A stretch of DNA of 64,000 nucleotides from Mytilus galloprovincialis (Eukaryota > Mollusca > Bivalvia > Mytilida > Mytilidae), in the NCBI RefSeq assembly GCF_965363235.1, contig NC_134848.1:60660181-60724180 (forward strand), given 5' to 3'. The notes beneath the pieces were generated by a model. It saw only the letters and a list, made by a program, of their open reading frames with translations, was not told where the DNA came from and searched no databases. Positions 24,101-39,100 of this stretch are shown piece after piece; position 1 is the stretch's first letter, and each line of letters begins with the position of its first letter. The position numbers and the translations under genes were made by a program.

Positions 24101-27100
24101 CTTGTCAGAACCTCCAAGAGTTACGAGCAGCAATAGTTATGGAATGGCAGAGATTTCCACTAGCAATCTGAGACGCCTTGTCCACAGTATGAGACGCCGT
24201 GTTAGAGAAATTTACCGGAAGCCGGCCGGATACACATCATATTGATGCAACATTTTATGTAGACATTACCAGGTCCTTTGACTTTATGCTGTTTTAGTTG
24301 AGCGCATATTAAATGTTGTTAAACTATAAAATTTGGTTGTCAAAATGAAACTTTTTGGTTGCTCTATCACGTTGCAATTTTGACAGTATTTTAAACATAA
24401 ATCAAGAGTGCAAAAAGTTTAGAAACTGTTTTAAAACCTGACCTAAATTTTGTTTACGATTCATAATTTAATAAACGTAAAGCACTTGTTTGATCACTTT
24501 TGATTTTTTTTTTAGATTAAAAGGTGTTGCAAGATATCATAGATGTTAAATATAGGGTGGTGCTTAAATTTTGGCGGACTCAATAGTAGTTCCTGTTTTA
24601 TTTCACTGACTTGTAAACAACTAAACCAGACGATCTGTAGCATAAATGTATCGACCCTTGTTGTGACTGATATAGCTGCGCATGCTACATGCCATACGGC
24701 AAAGGCCAATACAAATATAAATTTTAATAGATTTCATGACACTACAGATTTTTAGGGATTGAAAATAAAACCTTTTTTTTTCTTCTAAAACAACCCATAA
24801 AAAGTATACATACAACATTTGTACAATGTGTTAACATTTCATGTTCATTGCATATATTCTTATTTTGTTTTGGTTGACTGTTTACCTCGAGATACCACAC
24901 TATCTCCAAATAAATAGTTTAATTAATTGAATTTTAAAACATTTTTTGCAATAATGTCAGTATCTTTACAATATGTCTCATAAAATTGAGAATGGAAATG
25001 GGTAAAGGGACAACAACCCGACCATAGAGCAGACAACAGCCGAAGGCCACCAATGTGTCGTCAAAGCATCAAGAAAATCCCGTAACCGGAGTAAGTCCTC
25101 AGCTGGCCCCTGAATACAATTGAGTACTAGTTCAGTCACACTTAAATCCAAAACATATAAAAAAAACTAAAATTAAAAAAACATACAAAGATAACAAACG
25201 CCAGAGGCTTCTGACTTAGGACAGTCGCAATAATGCAGCTGGGTCAAACATATTATGTGAAATATCAAACCTCCCCTCTACTTCTAGCCAATGTATAAAC
25301 AAATATTCACATAGTAATACACACAGTAAAACTCTTATTGGTAATCATCATATTCTTATTATCTATTTAGTGTTTATTGAAATTTCTCCTGCGACTTTAT
25401 CGCGTTGTCTTTGTTGTATATTTGTTTGTATTTTAGATTACAACGGATGGACTGCAATGCTAACAACAATCAATACAGTTCGCGAAAGTGTGGCCGATAC
25501 CCAGGAAAAGAAAAGAGGCATACCTTACGTACACTGTCATGCAGACCTGATCAAGTTAGGCAAGTTTTCAAAAAAATTCAAAATAGGATAATCATTAAAC
25601 TAGCGGATAAATACATGTTCTTTATTTCAAATGAACATTCAGTCACATAGTCTGCTTATAACATATTCATACATTAACCAATAAACACTATTTTTATCGG
25701 TACTTTGAAAGCTAAACACTTAAGGTGGTACAATATGCCCAAGGGAGATTACTCTTTAAAAATCATATGAACATTTGAATCACATACTATTCGAATACAG
25801 AATTCAAGTAGATAAATGATTAACATTAGTATTTGTCAAACTGTTATATATACCTGAAATTAAATCTTTAAGTTGTGTGGTTCAAACTTTTCAACAGGTC
25901 TATTCAAATCAAAGTTTTATGAAAATTAGAAAAAAAAAAGTTATTGTGTTCAAGGTGATGTGTTACCAACTTTAATCGAAAATAATAAAACATGCAAATT
26001 TGATTATCATCTTAGACTTCGAAATCGATTCAAAACTAGAGGGTATCAGTGAAATATCTTCTTGATGCTTTTTATCTTCCTACTTGTCTACTTGAAGTGA
26101 ATTTAATACATGTTGATCTGAGCGTGACTGTGAGTCTATGATAGACGAACAACAGCATTATGGGTCTTGAATTTTGAAGAGTTGTGTATACATTATCAAA
26201 CAGATCAATTTGATTAACTGAATTTAGCTAATAATATTAGAGTTTATTAATCTCAGCATTAAGGACACTCACGTTGGAAAGATATTGACAATAGAAAGCG
26301 CCGTCATTGTTATCGTTTACATAGTATACATAAATCTCCAGTTGAAACTGTCTAAGAAATGCATGATATGTATAAATATACATTTTTCAGTTTGGTTCTC
26401 AGTTGAAATATTTTTATTTTATGTTTATTCTAACATGGCGATAACTTTTCAAAACTAGGCGTGGTTAATTACGTTATGCTTAACTTTTTCGTTTTAGCAC
26501 ATACCCATGTGATTGCTTGCAGGGACAGGTTATTATCACGAAAAGATGATATTAATGAATTACAGAAGCTTATTGGTGAATGTATCTATACAATACAGTC
26601 TTTCTACAGCAATACAAACTGGGTTGAAATGTTTGGTAAAATCCCATATCTAGATTTTGGTAAGTCAATACACATGATACATGTAAACCTGTATTTAAAA
26701 AAAGTGATTTTACATGAGACACCTTATGTTTTTGTTGTTGTTATTTTTTGTTGTTTCTTTTATTTTAATATCGTAACTGCATGCATTAAGTAAATCGAAT
26801 GTAAATATTTGAAAAAAAGTTTTTAAGTCATTTACTAATTTTAAATCTGTTTGACATTTCTACATGATGCAAGAATGAGCCGATTTTAGATGACATTGAT
26901 CTCCAATAGGATTAACAACGGTTTTATAATCATTGTTTTTTATATTACAGGAATTAAAGGAACACAGTTAATGCGTGTAGCCAGATCTGATGAGGACACA
27001 TGTCTTGATATGAAGGACTCACTGTAAATCCTAAAAAATATAATGTGTACAAAGTTAATGTCCATAGTCAAATTTGCTTTCTGCAACATCTGTTTTCTAA

Positions 27101-30100
27101 TGTCATGTCACTTTTGCGAAAATCATAATTTCAGGAGGGGGCGATGACTACATAACAAAGTATGCAAATTAAATAGAAAACCTCCATAAAGAAAAACACG
27201 TTGTTTTGTTAATTTAGATTTTTTAGAGTAAATTGTATTGCGTAAGTTAGCAAATTGAAAATAAAAATACTGAGGAAGATTAACTTATCTAGAAAGAAAA
27301 GATATAAAATATTGTGAAACGTACTATCACAATATAAAAACGAACGCCGATGAAAATTAAAAAAAAGGAAAGTCCCTTATCAAAAACAGGAAAAGAAAAA
27401 CTCAAAAACATCAAAAAATGGATAACATCTGTTATAATCCTGACTTGTGAGGAATTTTCTTATTTGAAAATTGTAGATTAAACCCGGTTTTAAAGTTAGC
27501 TAAACTTCTCTCTATTATCACTGTAGCATACAATTTCATCATATTGACAACGATGTGTGAACATAAAACCCCGGACATGCAATGCAATAGGTAAAATGGT
27601 GAAAATGGGGAACAACAGTGAATAATCAGCATTGAATTTTTTTCAGTGTTTCCTGTAAAGATAATTTGTTTGTAACAAATATGTTGACAAGTGGTTTTCA
27701 TCATGGCAGAGCTAATCGGAAGCCAGCAAGTATGTTTATAACTTATATATTGTCCTACTGTATATTCCTTATTATTAGTTGAATACCAATTCTCATTGAT
27801 TTAATGGTTACAGGTCAAACGAAGTACACATTTTCTATATGTATGCAGACCGTAGTAAAACCACGCATTAAAAATCCACGGCAATTAGTATCCATGAATA
27901 TTAATGGATCAACACTATGTTATTTGAGTTTTTTATGATATGGCATCTGGATTTATACATTATGTTTCTCTTACGTTATCTTACGTTATGAAGACGTGCC
28001 CTTACTCTTAGATCGATTATGAATGATAAGAATTCATGACATACAATGAATCTGACATACCAATAGCAAGAATTTCTGACGCGAAAATTTTGATTGGCAT
28101 TTATCCGTTTCAGATCCGTTCAGCATCCGTTTTATCCGTTATCCGTCCAGAAGAAGTCCGTTTCACATACGTTCAACATCCGTTTAACATCCGTATACGT
28201 CCGCTGGAAGTCTGTTTCACAACCGTTCAACATCCGTTTTATCCGTTAAACGTCCAGTTGGTCTGTTAAACCTCGGTCACACCTTAACGGTTAGCTCGAA
28301 GAAATGACGAACGGATAACTTTTTTTCAAACCGTTCATATCGTTAGACGTGTGTTCTTATCCATTAGACGTCCGTCCATATCCGTTTCATTTCCGTTTAG
28401 CGTACGTTTTATCCGTCGACGTTCGTTCTGTCCGTTGAAAAAATTGAGCATGTTTAAAACTTTGAACGGACGTCCAACGGATTAAGTGTCCGTTGAACGT
28501 CCGATATGCGTCCGTTTTGTACGGTACTCGTCCGTTTTGTTTCCGTTTTGTATCCGTTATTAGTCCGTTATATATCCGTTGGAGGTCTGGTAGACAAACT
28601 CACCAACGGACTACTACCGAACTTTTAAGGGATAAAACGGATGCTGAACGAATGTTAAGCGGACATCTAGCGAACGTATAAAATGGGTGATGAACGGATA
28701 TGAAACGGACAAATGCCAATTGAATTTCGCGTCATAAATGCAAATTATTGGTATGTCATATTTCTTATTATAAATAATAATCAATCTCAGAGTAAGGGCA
28801 CGTCTTCACTATCAAGCAGCTCTTATTCGAACCAGACACTACCCTTTAGCGGCATTTTGAAGAACAAAACTAAATCAGTTTCACAGAAACTTTTTGAATA
28901 TTAATTCCATTCACATATCACATATATTATTATTGTCGCCTTTATTTTTTCCGTATATCTTGTTCATCCGTTTTATCCAGTAGGCTTCCGCTATGTGTTC
29001 GTTTTATGCGGTACTCGTCCGTTGGATGTACTTTCGACATCCGTTCTGTCCTGTATGTTTCCGTTTCTCGTACGTTGCATATCCGGTGTGAGTCCGTTAT
29101 GCATTCGTTACCTGTCCGTTTTTTTGGGTCAGTACATCAACGGACTCCCAAATGGATAACAAATTTATCAACGAACAACTTTAATTTTCATCCGTTAGCC
29201 GTCCGTTCATGCTATCCGGTAAGGTGTGACCGAGGCTTTAGCGATTTGTCTACCAGACCTCTAACGGTGTATAACGAACTAATAACGGATACAAAACGGA
29301 AACGAAACAGACAATTACCGTACAAGACGGACGCCTTCCGGACTTTCAACGGACTCTTCATCCGTTGGACGTTCGTTCACAGTTTTGAACATGCTAAAAT
29401 TTTCCATCTGACAGAACAGACGTCGACGGATAAAACGTTCGCTTAACGGACATGAAACAGATATGGACAGGGATCTAACAAATAAAAATGGACGTCTAGT
29501 GGACATGAACGGATTAAAAAAAAGTTATCCGTTCGAGCTATCCGTTAAGGTGTGACCAAGGCTTAAGCAACACGAACCCTACAATAAAAATGGGGTGATC
29601 TCATGTGCTCCGGGAGGGCAAGCATGTGTGCTCAACATGTAGCACCCGTGGTGTTGGTCATCGTACATGTATTTGATTTGACCCTTCAAATAGTTTTAAA
29701 AGTTAATTTGAAACGTTATTTTTGGTGAATTTTAGAATGCCTGATTCAGCTGATTTACAAAGCTATTCCTTATGTTTAGCGGTTTCAGCAGTGATCCAGG
29801 TAATGGTAGGCTGCCCTCAAACATGTTATATCCCGCCAAATTATGTAATATGCATGTCCAAATTCAGAATCCTGTACTATAGATGTTTTAGTTTGATGCT
29901 CTATCATGTCTACATCATGTCTATTATTCTTTTACTTTTTTTTTTTACCTAACCCAGGCCATGAGATTGCCTTCACATTAATATTCAAGTCGAGACCTTT
30001 TATATCAAACTATACGGTGCATGTATGTGTTCTGTTCATTGTAGAAAGCAATACGACGACCTGTAATTGTTTACGTCTATATTATTTAGTCTCTGTTTTA

Positions 30101-33100
30101 TTAACAATACTACTGCATCGTTTTATTCTTGTATACAATCACTTTTACAGGACCGAAAAATGCATTGAAGGGAAAGTGCAGCCATGGTGGCCTCAATGAT
30201 GATAGTAGAAATTTTATAGCAAAGTGTGGAATTAACAAGGAGACAACAGTGGAAGCCTTATCTCCGCACTATCACCTACATCATCAAGCATATGAAGCAG
30301 CTGTTGAAGCGACAAAACAGTTCTTTATTGCTGAAGGTAATACTATATTCGTAAATTATTAGAACCAATATGGATTTTTTTAAGACAAATTGCAATATAT
30401 CTATGTGTTTTTTTTATTACATAAGAATTCGCTGTTTTAAATCATTGTTGTTCATATTTGTCATTTTGATACCGTAAAATTGTATTACGTATTATCCGTA
30501 TTGATCATGGCTGAAGACAGCATGGTGAATAATATTTATAAAACTCAACATCATGCACAACTGGCTAACGTTAGAGGTGTATATTGATATATAAAAAATA
30601 ACATTCACCTGTAATTTGAACGTGCACAATCGGTACAAATGGAAAATGGTCTTTGATGAAAAATTTGGCTTTTTGAATTTCGTATCCGTTCTTATCTGGA
30701 ATACTATAACTGTCAATTCTGTTTTCAGATACAGGAATTTTAAACATTCTTGGAGATGAGTTGTTCAAAACCCTATTTCAAATAAAACAACGTACACAAG
30801 TCTCGCTCTCGTTTGCTGTCGATTTTAGTGGATCAATGGGTGGCGAGATTGCAGCTGTCAAGGAACAGATTATTCAGCTTGTAACAAGTACCATCGGATC
30901 AAACAATGAACCAACAGATTATGTTTTGTCCTTGTTTAATGATCCAGGTAAAAGACAACTGTTTGCCTGTAGAAAAAGTCAATATATAAGATAATCTGCC
31001 TATCCGTCTGGAGAATATATGAGCTCATAATTTTTTTTTGATTTCTTTCGCTTAGTATGTATAATGTTGTATTTTGTATACTTTTGTTTGTTTGTCTGTT
31101 TTTCTTTCTTTTTCACCATGTTTTGTCAGTTCATGATCGACAAATGAATTTAAATATCCCTTTAATTTTGTTTATCGCTCTCTTCTTTGCCAAGATAGAC
31201 AACTCTAAAAGAGTATTTTCTTGTGTAGCTCTAAGTAAAATTACAGTTTTGGTTTGACAAATTTAATTATTCATTATGTATAACATGCATAAAGGGCTTA
31301 CACTATTTTGTTGTATATCATTTGAACCATTGAACAAACCCTTCCCTGACTGAAGTAACCATTTGTCAAAACGATTACGCTCGAAAATCATGTTGTATCT
31401 ATCAATATTTCACGCATTTACAAGCAAAGATGACTCTTTATGTATGGATCTAAAAAAGATCATTGACGCTATATACTCCAGGCACATTTTAGATGAATAC
31501 TGACTTGGTCCTTATGGTGTTGTCACTCAATTTTACGTCACGTTGCATTTTTTTTCTTTACATACGATTGCCATGTCAGGATCGTGTGACTTTATTAACA
31601 ATACTGATACTTTAAATAACAAATAAAATGAAGGTTTTTAACCAAATGAAAAACTATCAAATAAATCGGTAAACAGTTGTCGTAACTCGTGACGAATATT
31701 TACACAAGAACATGCTAGTTTCATAAATGTATGATTTCGTTTGCCTTCAGCTAGTCTTAATGAAGGATTCGTTTACACAAGTGGACAAGACATGATAGAT
31801 AAGATTGCCACTATAGTCGTCAGTGGTGGTGGAGATTGTCCCGAATTTGCAGCAGCTGGCATTTTAAAAGGTATTAGAAAATTACTTCAATTTGAATATT
31901 TTAAGAAACGTTAACATAACATAACATAACATGTACATCCAAAAGACACAATCATGAGTATTTCTAAATTATGTTTACAAACGATGCATGGGTTTGAAAA
32001 TGTATTATGTAGATTATGATTTAAGGGGCGAGATAAACTACGTAAGGGCATACGATACAGTTACAGAGGAGGTAATGAAGTTGCTAACGTAAAATGCTAT
32101 TTTCGCGACGTGAAACTGTGACATACCGGGAAAAGATGCATTTTTCGATAGATATTTATCATTCAAACTGATTTAATTTAAAACGAGTGCATGGACCACT
32201 ATTTTGTAAAACGACATTATTTTAAGTTAATAAATATACAGCAAAAAAATACGTTTTTTTCTCAATTCATGACCATTTGATAAATATGAGTTATTTCTGA
32301 ATAAAAAATGCATAAGGTTTTAGGAATTTTATAAAATACAGATATTACAAATTATTCACAAAAAGAAATTTGTGTTTATTTTTTCAAACAAAAATGTTAT
32401 GGCTTTCTTTCGGAAGGGAAAATACGGCCACAAATCCAAATTTTGAGCAAATATACAAAATTTCGACGTCATTTAACTCAAACAGTAGCACAGGAAGGTA
32501 TATTGTTTTTATTACATAATTGATTTAATCATGGACACGAAATAGAAAGAACAAGTTATATAAATAAAACAAAACATTTCAAGTTATGTTAATACGCCAG
32601 TTTATACTCCAGTACTTTTTAAAACATTGATTCTTTGGTTTTGTATGTTTTTTTTCTTTTTGTTGAAAATAGATCTGTTTTTTGTATATTACATGTATTA
32701 GCCATTGAACTGTCCAAACCAAGATCGACTGTTATTGTTTTTACGGACGCTGACGCTAAAGATGATGACAGACTCCAGGAAGTAACAGATGCAGCTCTGG
32801 CAAAAAACATTCCTATTACATCTGTATTGTCAAGTCAGTGTTCATCCAGAAAACGACGTGATATACTTGGTAAACTTAAATCCATATTGATTTGAAATAT
32901 ATAATTTCATGTAGGTTAATAATAAGCTTGAAAATTGTATTTAAAAAATATACTCATCAGATTATATTCTGAAAACAAATTGAAGTGTCAATACGTTTGT
33001 AAACAAGGTTAATGGCTTCCCACATCGTGGTGTGTGAAATAATTTTCCATAACTCACTATACAACCATATCATAGGATTACATACCAAAAAATGCTTAAA

Positions 33101-36100
33101 CATCATGTACATAACAAAAAACCAAAATAACATAAACGCTATATCCAGCTTTAAAAATCTTTGTATTTTATTTTGTCGACAGATATGATTCATTATTCAA
33201 CTTAAATATAAACTGATTTTTTTTTATAAATATGGTGAAGATTCTCTACTAAAACATAGATTACCTCAGCTGTATTTGGCTAAACCTTTCCGAATTTTCG
33301 GTTCTATGTCCTCTTCTTCTTCTTTTTTTTTTTTGCTGTTTTAAATGTTTGATTTGAGCGTTAATGACGAGTCTTTTTTAGACAAAGACCTGTCTGAAGT
33401 ATACATTTGAAATCCTTGTAACTACAACGTATTGTGATTTTTTTTAAACTTTGTTTTTATATTTTAATTGTATGAAAACGCATTGACCTTAAATCCAATG
33501 ATTATCTTAGATTATGAGATCTTGCATTTTTACAGTTCGAAAACGACGTGAAACGCAACTTTTCTACCAAAGTCTTTCTGAGTCAACTGGTGGGACAGTA
33601 TATAGTACAGATAAAGATAATTTTGGTTCAGTTTTAACTGAAGTTGTCGAGGTATATTATTTTTTTTTTCCAAATTTTAAAGGCTGTTAATACAAACGGA
33701 AATATTTGAACCTCAAAAGTAGTAAACAACAAGACAAACGAAAAACAACAAATATGCAAAACAAAGCCACCAAAAAACACTAAATATCAAACGAAATATC
33801 TAGTAAGAGTTAACCCTGATTATTAAGGAGCTGGTACAGGATAAGCAGAGTAAGCAGATCTAGCTCACTAGTGCCACCACTATTTTTCTCATAAGATTAA
33901 GGAAATTTGAGAAAAAAAAATTGTATCAAATGTTTCTACTGAAGTAATGGCCAATATAACAGAGATGTTCTGGAACTTTTAGAAATTATTTAAGGAGATA
34001 CTTGTATACTTAACATGATGAATGCTACTCATTTTGGGCAATCATTTTATTTGTTTGCGTTTAGAATTATCATACCATTAAACTTGTCTTTCAATTTAAG
34101 ACTTTTACAGATAAATCAAAACCAATACATGGGTTGAATCTCTATTAATTGTGAACGTTAACACTTTTGACAACTGTGATGAATTCTTAATCGTTCTAGA
34201 TTAATTGATCAAATTATTCTTCCTCACAGGTCGTTTTTCCTACATCGGAGGTACTTATAGAGACATATGAATGGCAAGACAATGAGGTGGGAAACAAACT
34301 TATAAATGTTGATGGTTCAATTCAGCTCCTGAAAATCAGCATTAAGGGAGGTTCAGACAAACGCGATATTGACTTCCTCTATCAAAATGGTATTATTTAT
34401 TTTATGTATAAGTTATCTTTCAAACAAGGTCTGTTTCAATTAGATAATTATTTTGTCAGTTCTTCGTTGTTATTTTAACTTACGTTCTGGCCAACTGCAT
34501 ATTGCTAGTTCCATGCACATATGTTATATATATATATATATATATAACAGAAGATGTGGTATGATTGCCATTGAGACACCTCTCCATAAGAGACAAAATG
34601 ACACATACATTAACAACAATAGGTTATCCATGCTACCGTACGGCTTTCGAAAATCACCAAAGCGCATATCTCATAGTCAACTATAGAAAGCCTCGAAATG
34701 AAAAACGTAAAACTATTATATCCTTACCTGGATCAGTGTAGTAACAGTAACATAAGCAAAAACTATAAAAAAAATCCCATCTGCATGGTTCTTCAATAAC
34801 TAATCATTACAGGAGATAATAAAAGCACACATAAATAGAAACTATCACGGGCAGAGTTTTGTACTGTAAATACAGGAGACAAACATTAGTAAAACTGGTG
34901 ATATCAATTGTGCATACCTGTGTCTGTAATTGTTTATAACATTTTTAAAAATATTTCTGAAATGAAAATGACGGAAAACAAGAATTAAGATCACACTTAA
35001 GTTGTTCAATAAATACAATATTAATGTATTAAATTCTGTTACACTAATATTAGAAATACAACCTTCGTTTTGTTATGTATTTCATTCAGGTACTGCCATT
35101 ACATTCCCCTCAACAGGAGCTTCCAGAGTAATAACAAGTAATAATGAGGTTATAATGTCAATACAAGTAAGTAGTAGCGTGTTGTTTGATACGGTATAGT
35201 GTATTAGTGTATATCATACAGATATAGTTTATCGGTCTGTATCAGTCAATTGCTTGTTTGATATTGGTAGTGTACCAGAGTGTACCTTCACATGTATAAT
35301 GAACTGGTTGTATCGATCTATTATATTGACGTTTTTTTTTGGTACGTTTTGAAATTACACTGTTCAACATTAAGTTGCATGGGTGTTCATATGATAATAC
35401 ACATTTTAATTCAGCTAATTTCCCTTAATAAATAAGCCTACTTCTGATGAAACATCTCCTTTTTTTTTCTTTCTTTGCTGTTGTTTTTTTAAACACATAT
35501 ATAATAGATAACAAATCTACAACTACTTTGTTTAAACCAAGTCAAAACGTGTATATGAATGCGACATTGGCATTTTTTAACGGTATTCTTTTCATTTTAG
35601 AACCTCACACCTGGAACTTATTTTCTACACAAAAACATAAACCACACATATGTCGTTAACATAACAGCACAAAGTTCTATCAAAGTGGTGGACGGAATGT
35701 ATCAGCAATCAACCAGCGGGTCACTTGTCACACTAAAAGGGTCTCCAGTATCAGGTCTGTTTTGTCAATATTGTTTAATTAAATACCGAAATATGACCTT
35801 TAAATGTTTAATATATTCGTTTTTGTCTGTGTATGCTTTGTACATTAATTTTTAGATAAACAAAAACAAAAAAAACCCAGATCTTTAAAGGAGATAGTTT
35901 GACACTTGCGTGACAGGTACATGTATACAGTTATTATTGTTGCATTTTTGTTGATCACTCTTTTGTTTCTACGCGTATGTAGTATTTTGTGGGCTTGTTT
36001 TCGCACCTTTTTCCCATTTTTTTTTGTTTTGCAATTCTGTTCTAAAATTTCTCTTCGACTTTTGAATTTAAGAATGTCCCCTTGGTACTTTGGATTGAAC

Positions 36101-39100
36101 AAATGCTTTTTTAACGAAATGTACAAGTACTATATGTCGATGTATTTCGATTCAGACAGCATTGGTTCTGATCTGTTTGCTATGATGTAGATTGTTTGGT
36201 GTACTGGTTTTCTATGAAAATATTGTTTTGTTTTCTTACAGAAAAACGTTGCTTCTCCGCAAAATGTTGGTTTTATCTTCATTTGACACTTGGTTTGGTC
36301 TTCCTTCTAAATCATAATAAAGTATACATCTATTGTTTTGCTATCAGAAACTTTACACAGAATCATTTTGGAAACAGCTTTATTCTGAGTCTGATCAGTA
36401 CCGTACAATGACTACTATTAAGTGAAGATAACACTTACAACCCGCATTCGTCTAAAGCACTCACTTTTCTAAAAGTCAGTTTTGAATGTTTACAAAGGAG
36501 ACTGCATAACATTTTGCATATGTGTTCCTTTCTTTCTCATCTTTTTTTAAATGATTACTTCTACGTTTGTGCATCTATGTTGAACTTCTATTCATATACA
36601 CAAGTCGCCACAAAAAAAACCAAGAGTAATGCAAAGGGACATAAGTATTAAATGGGGTAACGGTGGCCAAATTTGCTATGTAGGACATAATCATTTCAAC
36701 TCAATGGGTATGAGTTTGAACCCCATCTGTGGCAATGTATGTTTAATTTGAGTCTGTCACTGGGGATATACGGAGAAATGTTTAACACGAGGAAACAAAG
36801 TTTTGATAGTTTTAATTGTCTTTAATTCAAGGAAAGACATAAACTAGACAAATTTATATAAGGTCAACTTTCCCTGAGGGAGTTGACACCTCATTTACTA
36901 TTTTCAAATTAAGTAACGGGCAATTTTAGAAAGGTTTGCTATAAATCGTGTCAGTACAGAACTTATCTGATGATACCTTCCAGGACTACTGGCCCACTAG
37001 CAGAGGTATTGACCCAGAGCTGTTAAAAATGCAAACAATACGTTATTATTGTACCTCGTCTGGAGCACTTTCCTGGCTTTCCCTTCATCAGGTACACTAA
37101 AAACCGAATATTTGAAAGAAGTGGATATATAGGAACCTAGACAGTTCAAGACCTATATTACCAAAAAAGATATGGAAAGCTTTCTATAAAATAAGAACAA
37201 AATTGATAAATTGAAAAGAAAATATAATATTTATGTGTTTTATCAAAATTTAGGGAATAATTACACCTACTTCGTTGTGGTGTTCAATATGGTAAATGGT
37301 ACGTGTAACAACCTGTACATGGTTAACTCGTCTGGATATAATATGGTATCATACACACCTGATAGCAGATCTTCAGAATATGACATGCTTTGCTCAACAG
37401 ATATAGTTATTCCTGACTACGTAAGTCACTAAGTTCAACATTACAATATCAAGTACTTGAATTAACTTGAAAGTAAAAAAAAAATAATAATCAGTGAACA
37501 GTAGAGGTTTGTACTATCATTTTAATGATGTACACCTCTGAGGTGCCAACTTAGCATCTTTCTGAACCTGATTTTTGGGTTTATACTACTCTTTTGCAAC
37601 GGCCTTTTGAAAGTGCACAATTTTGAATAGTTTCCCATTTTTCCTCAATTTTTACCGTGAAAAAATCACAGTTTCACAATTAAACTTTCGTTCATACTTT
37701 TAATAAAGATAAAGAGGCCAATCCTGATAAAATTAACTTAAAAAACTATAGGTAGGTGTTAAGATAAGTTATGTTCTAATTCATAACTTCACGCGAACAT
37801 AAATTCTTTCAAAACTAAATTCAACACCTTTGTAAGGGATCAGCTCGTATGACAGTGTGCAGCAAAGCTTTACTTTTATTAAAGACAAATGCAAAGTACT
37901 AAATGTTCATCTGTTACTGTTTGCCTAGGCCGCTGCAGGTAACGAACAAAAAAACCAATCTACAAAAGCAATTTTCATTATGTACTCAAAGACATATTAT
38001 GAATCAATTTAAAGATTCTGTTTTTAAACACATTATTCAAAATAAACAAAAATAACATAAGAAAAATACATCAAGTCGGGTGGGAGGGTGGGAAACTTTA
38101 CTGAACCAAAAGCGAACCTCGAATGACAATATCTTAAATTCGCACAACCGCCAAAAGTATAGCACGAAATATTTGAATTGACCTTATTCAAATATCATGG
38201 TCAGTTCTAACTCGACCAATGAAAAACATTTAACCTATTATATACTTTCAACACGTGTATAGTTATAAACAAAAACACGTGGTACTGTTTACATACCGAT
38301 GTGCGTAACTTTAATAAATATATACAGTTTAATCATATTTTAAAGCTTTCTCGCGTTAAATTTACCATGCTGTTAATTTTGTAAAGGAGTAAGTTCGGTA
38401 AGGGCCATATTTGGCCCCAATTATAAAGTTCATAGTTACAAGACAATAAATGCTTTAGGTTGCCTTAAAGACATGTGAGAAAGTTAAACAGAACTGTTTT
38501 TGTCAAAGTTTAATTCTAACACGTTGATTTTTACATCCCAAAAAGGTCAAGATAAGGGATTTTTGTGAAATTTGACAAAATCAGCTGGATTTCAACCAAA
38601 TAAAGGACCAGGAAACATAGAGCGCAGGCGTCGACAAGCTTAATATTCAAATAAGACATTTGAAATGTCTTCATACACATTATTTTAAAAGATCTTTGTT
38701 GTCGACGTATGCGCTCTATGTTTCCTGTCCAATAATCTATGGAAATTTACCCATTTTCATTGATTTTTTCGTGACAAATCAATATGAGTACAACTTGTGA
38801 CGTCATAATGAAACGCAGAAACGTGAAATTTTCAATAAAATGACTTATATCCTATCTAGTCAATGTATTAGCTATAATTTATCGTGATATTGGTAAATAA
38901 ATCTGAATTTGAAATTTACGCTAAAAAAGGGGGCCATTTTAGGACCTTATCGAACATACTCCTTTGTGTTTTTTTTTACTGTTTTCAGAACAAAATGCAT
39001 ATTATTTCAACTTGTCTGTTGGAAATGATTAAAAACATCCATATCTTATAAATTTAAACAGAAAAAAGTTATATGGGATGTACATGTTTCTGGTAAAATA

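Larger units (their letters stand above)
18324..25436. other. Intron 1 of the VWA7-like gene
   Basis: A 7.1-kb intron. Besides the elements listed separately it holds a repeat trace at 19140-19390 (gtaccaagtcaggaaaatgac; cgatttatgactttcgaaca, shared with 58970-59020) and a family A fragment at about 19730-19800. The stretch 19800-22090 is AT-rich with nothing I can assign. Confidence 0.6.

Noticed and set aside
28036-29506. ORFs up to 146 codons in intron 5
   Set aside because: They run through TCCGTT word arrays of inverted-repeat elements; composition is repeat-driven.
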